Origin: Tautonia plasticadhaerens
Lineage (GTDB): Bacteria; Planctomycetota; Planctomycetia; Isosphaerales; Isosphaeraceae
NCBI RefSeq assembly: GCF_007752535.1
Contig: NZ_CP036426.1
Location: forward strand, 6,944,001-7,008,000
Direction: 5' to 3'
Length of the DNA: 64,000 nucleotides
Shown here: positions 61,801 to 64,000 of the stretch, one piece after another
How positions within the stretch are numbered: the stretch's first letter is position 1
How the letters are laid out: the number at the start of each line of letters is the position of its first letter
Program-made: the position numbers and the translations under genes
Notes under the pieces: generated by a model
Database searches by the model: none
What the model saw: the letters and a program-made list of their open reading frames with translations, nothing else
Told to the model about the DNA's origin: nothing

Positions 61801-62185
61801 GGGCCCGGAACTGACGAGCGTCGGCGACCAGCTCGATCGGGCCCGGCTCGCCGAGGCCGTCCTGGACCCGAGCCGGTCGATCCGCGAGGGGTATCAGCAG
61901 GTGACCGTCGCGACCGCCGACGGCCGGGTGGTCGCCGGCCTGGTGCGGTCCGAATCGGCCGACGTCCTCACCCTGCGCGACGCCGAGGGCCGGGACCACG
62001 CCATCCCGAAGGCGGAGATCGAGGAGCGGGCCGCCGGTCCAACCTCCCTCATGCCGGAGGGGCTGCACTCCGACCTCGCGCCGCAAGACTTCGCCGACCT
62101 CCTCTCTTACCTCGAATCGTTGAAGGGGACGCCGGAGTCCGCGGACCGGCCCGGATCCCGCCCCCTCGGGGAGACGCCGCGATGA
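58853..62185 (+). CDS. PVC-type exported haem protein (propeller + HEAT + CxxCH)
   Basis: The 1110-residue protein starts with GTG and a signal peptide (RVLLAGSLLAWATGPAPTAA). The propeller (about 35-385) has GWRLEVVLGSPRLRHPSVVC, APDGRVFVAEDPMD, LAMDGYLYVAVGDKGVYGAV, GGGVLRLRPDGTDLEVYCTG, NTDEHDWMSRLTHMVDGGEY and GIAVAPDGLGLYICDW. About twelve HEAT repeats follow (residues 400-930, for example RFRAAAALGRIGDAAAVPAL). The haem domain has CVKCH (Cys970, Cys973, His974), GGDVGPELTSVG and SLMPEGLHSDLAPQDFADLL. It has the same overall plan as the protein at 45.4-48.5 kb, in the reverse orientation. The next gene, DUF1080, overlaps by four bases (ATGA), which parallels the haem/DUF1080 pair there. 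Confidence 0.9.
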   Translation: MTQTRGWPGRVLLAGSLLAWATGPAPTAAGAPDLPRPPAGWRLEVVLGSPRLRHPSVVCCAPDGRVFVAEDPMDISAPRADLRQGRILCLHPDGRVTTFADRLHAVFGMQYIDGRLLVLHNPEFCAFTDGGDEARDKRILIASTNPNPWALDWNDHVPANSRLAMDGYLYVAVGDKGVYGAVGTDGRRVDLYGGGVLRLRPDGTDLEVYCTGVRNILDVALDAEDEIFTYDNTDEHDWMSRLTHMVDGGEYGYPFDFVPRRPYTLWMMADYGGGAATGALCYTEDALPAEYRGNLFLADFGKRQVLRVVPRRDGATFRADSRSDVFSDPPGDFRPVGIAVAPDGLGLYICDWQHADTKEAVSVGRLLRLTYTGPSHARTRPSWFLDAACGRPCRASLDELVVALSHPARSVREVAQRRLAERGTGAVAALVRLLGDVDAPAPARWHALWALDAIDGGVAGRSAILAAVADGEPSVRRQALRQLGTRRVREAGAVARDRLRDADAGVRFRAAAALGRIGDAAAVPALIEALDEADAFARYAAFTALNRIGRADPAAWPAIAAGLVHPRPIVRDGVGLALRETHDPALADALAGLSRDRQAPAQARARALRLLAAVHRRRPAWKGEWWAYHPALTRPPAKSEAWDGTPTVLAALREGVADPDPGARLAGVDGLRDAGATDVAAELRSRFPGEDDPGVRRALLAALGAFRDEGSRGLIAAVLRDPRTGPGLAAEAIDAAGRVGGEDVAEAVRGLLGRRPGDPSFRVAAIDALGRLGHAPAAAELEAIAGGGGDAGIAACEALAAIGGDAGRDALLRLADRPELEVRRGAVAALGRLGPGQALPRLLAASRDPETRSTALSALTRMPDARALDAYLEGLGGRDASLREACARAIARIRDEALPRVEAQADRLPPAVVRRLRRVYEGHAEAARGRLFAVDAEVPPPEEYEAYARDHTGDPARGRALFHDRDGPGCVKCHRVGGAGGDVGPELTSVGDQLDRARLAEAVLDPSRSIREGYQQVTVATADGRVVAGLVRSESADVLTLRDAEGRDHAIPKAEIEERAAGPTSLMPEGLHSDLAPQDFADLLSYLESLKGTPESADRPGSRPLGETPR

Positions 62186-62802
62186 GATCCCTCCGACTCC
62201 CGCTCGCCTCCGCCCTCCTGGGCGCCGCGGCGGTCTCGGCCGCCGAGGACGCCTCGCCCCTCGTCCGAGGCGACGACCCCGCGCAGTTCGAGCTCGTCGG
62301 CATCACGCCCGAGACGATCCGGATCGCCGACGGCGAGGTCCGGCTCTCGGGCACGCCGGAGGGCTACTTCGCCACGGAGCAGGAGTACCGGGACTACGTC
62401 CTCGCGTTCGAATGGAGGTACGAGCGGCCCGAGTCGCTGGGGTCCGACGCCGACTTCCGGAGCAACAGCGGGCTCCTGCTCCACATCCAGGGCGACCTCA
62501 GGGTCTGGCCCCGGAGCGTCGAATTCCAGCTCGCCAATCACGAGGTCGGCCGGATCGACCCGATCGACGGGGCCGAATTCGACGGCGAATGGGACGCCGA
62601 GGCCGCCCGTAAGGCGACCAGGCCCGTCGGCGAGTGGAACCGCGAGGAGGTCACCAGCCGCGATGGCGAGCTGACCTGCGCCCTCAACGGCGTCGTCGTC
62701 ACGCGCGGCAAGGGGGCCTTGCCGGACCGTGGCCGCATCGGCTGGCAATCCGAGGGCGTCCCGATCCGCTTCCGCGAGATCACGATCAAGTCCCTGGACT
62801 AA
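62182..62802 (+). CDS. DUF1080 (3-keto-disaccharide hydrolase-like) protein
   Basis: The 206-residue protein has a signal peptide (LRLPLASALLGAAAVSAAED) and one DUF1080 jelly roll: FELVGITPETIRIADGEVRL, YFATEQEYRDYVLAFEWRYE, DADFRSNSGLLLHIQGDL, WPRSVEFQLANHEVG, WNREEVTSRDGELTCALNGV and GRIGWQSEGVPIRFREITIK. The aromatic and Glu residues of VEFQL and IGWQSEG are conserved in the family, which binds or cleaves glycosides, some of them 3-keto-sugars. The start overlaps the stop of the PVC haem gene (ATGA), showing translational coupling. This copy, unlike the one at 44.4 kb, is intact. Confidence 0.92.
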   Translation: MRSLRLPLASALLGAAAVSAAEDASPLVRGDDPAQFELVGITPETIRIADGEVRLSGTPEGYFATEQEYRDYVLAFEWRYERPESLGSDADFRSNSGLLLHIQGDLRVWPRSVEFQLANHEVGRIDPIDGAEFDGEWDAEAARKATRPVGEWNREEVTSRDGELTCALNGVVVTRGKGALPDRGRIGWQSEGVPIRFREITIKSLD

Positions 62803-62834
62803 GCCGGGCGGGCCGACCGCGAGGGAGGATGGGC

Positions 62835-63260
62835 ATGAGCCGGCTCGCTCGGTGGGTCGTCGCGGCGTTCGGCGCGGGCTGCCTCGCGGCCCCGGGGGCG
62901 GCCCGGGCGGGGGACGCGGCCCCGCCCCGGGTCCCCACGGGTTCGTCGATTGGCCGGCCGGAGGAGCGCCCCGCCTTCTTCGGGTTCATCTACGGGGTGA
63001 TGCTGCCCGTGCCGGTCCCCTCGGACGCGCCGCCGATGTTCGTGGCGTTGGCGCTCGACGACCCGCTGATCCAAAAGCAGGGCTTCGGCGTGGTCGAGGC
63101 CTGGCGGAAGGCGAACCAGACGGTCGAGCTCCACGCCTACGAACGCGGCGGGCACGGTTTCGGCGTCGGGCGGCCGGGCACGACCACCACGCAGGTGCTG
63201 GGCGAGTTCATCACCTGGATGGACGCGAACGGCTGGCTCCGGCAGGGGAGGAAACCGTGA
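62835..63260 (+). pseudogene. exported alpha/beta hydrolase with its middle deleted
   Basis: The open frame encodes 141 residues. The first 30 are a signal peptide (WVVAAFGAGCLAAPGAARA). After RVPTGSSIGRPEERPAFFGF the sequence looks like the C-terminal third of an acetylxylan-esterase/BD-FAE-like hydrolase: PSDAPPMFVALALDDPLIQK with the catalytic Asp, GVVEAWRKANQTVELHAYER and GGHGFGVGRPGTTTTQVLGE with the catalytic His. The oxyanion loop and the G-x-S-x-G nucleophile are missing, so it cannot be a normal hydrolase. GAGGGAGG fits ATG 62835. It follows the DUF1080 gene by 32 bases. Confidence 0.7.
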
Positions 63261-63786
63261 GCCCTGCGCCCCTGATGGGCCCGGAGTGGCGACGCGAAGC
63301 CTCATGATGGAGGGGGACCAGTGGGAGAGGAGGGTCGAGGGTATCGGCAGGCGGGGCGGACGGGACACAAAACCCATCAGGAGGCTGTCCGGCCCTCGGG
63401 TCTCACCCGGGGGGCCGGCCGCTCAGCTCGCTCGGCACGCCCCGTGCAGGGCCATGTTCATCATCGCCGACGCCCTAGGGCCCCGCCCCCAGGGCGCCGG
63501 CGCCGATGTGATCGGGGCGGCTTGCCCTGCGTCCCCGAGCCGAAGCCTGTCCCGAAGGGAGGAGACCGCCGCCCGGCCGGCGAGGGATGATCGCCGGGCC
63601 GCGAATAAAATGAGGCGGGCCGGTAACAGCCAGGGGCAATTCGCTTGATCCTCCGGTAGCGAGCAATCCGGCCGGGCTGCGCAGACCCCGCGAGCTGCGG
63701 AGGCCCGCCTCTCGGGCTTCGGGCGGCCGATGCCTCGCGAAGGCAAGCGAACCATGTTCGCCTTTTATCCCATTCTCGGAGGTCTC
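63261..63786. other. gene-free stretch
   Basis: About 525 bases without a convincing gene, tRNA or repeat. A GGAGG ribosome site at 63777-63781 belongs to the gene that follows. Confidence 0.4.
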
Positions 63787-64000
63787 ATGAACCGCCTGTC
63801 ACCGTTGGTGTTGACGATAGGGTTCGCAGTCACTTTGGTGGGCCCGAGTCGGGCCCAGGAAGGGCGCACCGAGGCAGGGCCAGCGCGCACTTCTATAACA
63901 ATCCGGCAAGCTCTGCGGCCTTGCGCCCGCCCCGCTGCCCGGGTATACCGTCCACCGTGTCGTGAACCAGACCCGGTGGCCGGAGGTCGGCGATGGCGGG
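63787..64000 (+). CDS. exported protein cut by the right edge (possibly frameshifted)
   Basis: ATG 63787 follows GGAGG at 5-6 bases and opens a signal peptide (LSPLVLTIGFAVTLVGPSRA, cleavage before QEG). The frame stays open to the window end (71 codons). After about residue 33 the reading becomes Arg/Pro-rich. In other frames HFYNNPASSAALRPPR and GYTVHRVVNQTRWPEVGDGG look more like protein, so one or two frameshifts may be present. The family is unknown; the rest lies outside the window. Confidence 0.45.
   Translation, partial: MNRLSPLVLTIGFAVTLVGPSRAQEGRTEAGPARTSITIRQALRPCARPAARVYRPPCREPDPVAGGRRWR

Noticed and set aside
58550-62086. Minus-strand open frame of nearly 1180 codons opposite the PVC haem gene
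   Set aside because: Low-complexity mirror of the haem gene. The plus strand has signal peptide, propeller, HEAT and CxxCH.
1-64000. CRISPR array, prophage, toxin-antitoxin or known defence system
   Set aside because: No regularly spaced repeats, no cas, phage structural, restriction or defence-type genes were seen. The small stress-type gene at 7.1 kb is not a recognisable toxin-antitoxin.

Overview
The window is about 70% GC and reads as a piece of chromosome from a planctomycete, most likely family Isosphaeraceae. This is an inference from gene content. Typical planctomycete families are a DUF1559 prepilin-like protein, a DUF1587/1592/1588/1585 cytochrome paired with a DUF1552 protein, large PVC-type propeller/HEAT/CxxCH haem proteins, DUF1080 proteins, an ASPIC/UnbV (CRTAC1) lipoprotein, planctomycete-type LRR proteins and many exported proteins.

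Layout. 1-3.1 kb: three exported proteins (a Pro-rich one cut by the left edge, a Gly/Tyr-rich one, a GH43-like propeller). 3.4-4.7 kb: tRNA-Ala(CGC) followed by a dead IS630 transposase. 4.9-7.5 kb: a stress-type cassette of SDR, zinc alcohol dehydrogenase and a frameshifted small protein. 7.6-12.1 kb: a 1499-residue multi-PAS hybrid histidine kinase. 12.4-19.1 kb: a same-strand run of PIG-L deacetylase, a Gfo/Idh deletion remnant, an SGNH/beta-helix fusion, a jelly-roll/nitrilase fusion, a cupin and a dead FG-GAP gene. 19.1-20.2 kb: a gene-free stretch with a tRNA-Ser 3' fragment and a strong hairpin. 20.2-23.3 kb: SelO, then a coupled epoxide-hydrolase-like/methyltransferase pair on the minus strand. 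24-30.6 kb: CRTAC1 lipoprotein, membrane protein, small lipoprotein and DUF1559 (minus), then a TPR protein (plus). 31.1-41 kb: a plus-strand exported degradation locus (propeller/cytochrome/ThuA giant, SGNH esterase, propeller protein, GH38-like enzyme). 41-44 kb: an IS3 and an ISAzo13 element side by side. 44.4-49.6 kb (minus): a PVC haem protein, a DUF1080 gene broken by a stop, and a HEAT fragment. 49.9-53.2 kb: the DUF1592/DUF1552 pair. 53.4-56.6 kb: two LRR genes built from the same module. 56.8-57.8 kb: an IS5 element. 58.8-63.3 kb: PVC haem protein, DUF1080 and a deleted alpha/beta hydrolase. 63.8 kb: an exported protein cut by the right edge.

The genes fit a bacterium that exports many carbohydrate-active and c-type haem proteins for polymer breakdown. 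The window also holds an unusual number of decayed genes and four insertion sequences. I saw no CRISPR array, phage, defence island or secondary-metabolite cluster. The most original features are the fusion proteins at 13.7, 15.9 and 31.1 kb, the modular LRR pair, the tRNA-Ser fragment, and the short in-frame deletion genes that keep their signal peptides.
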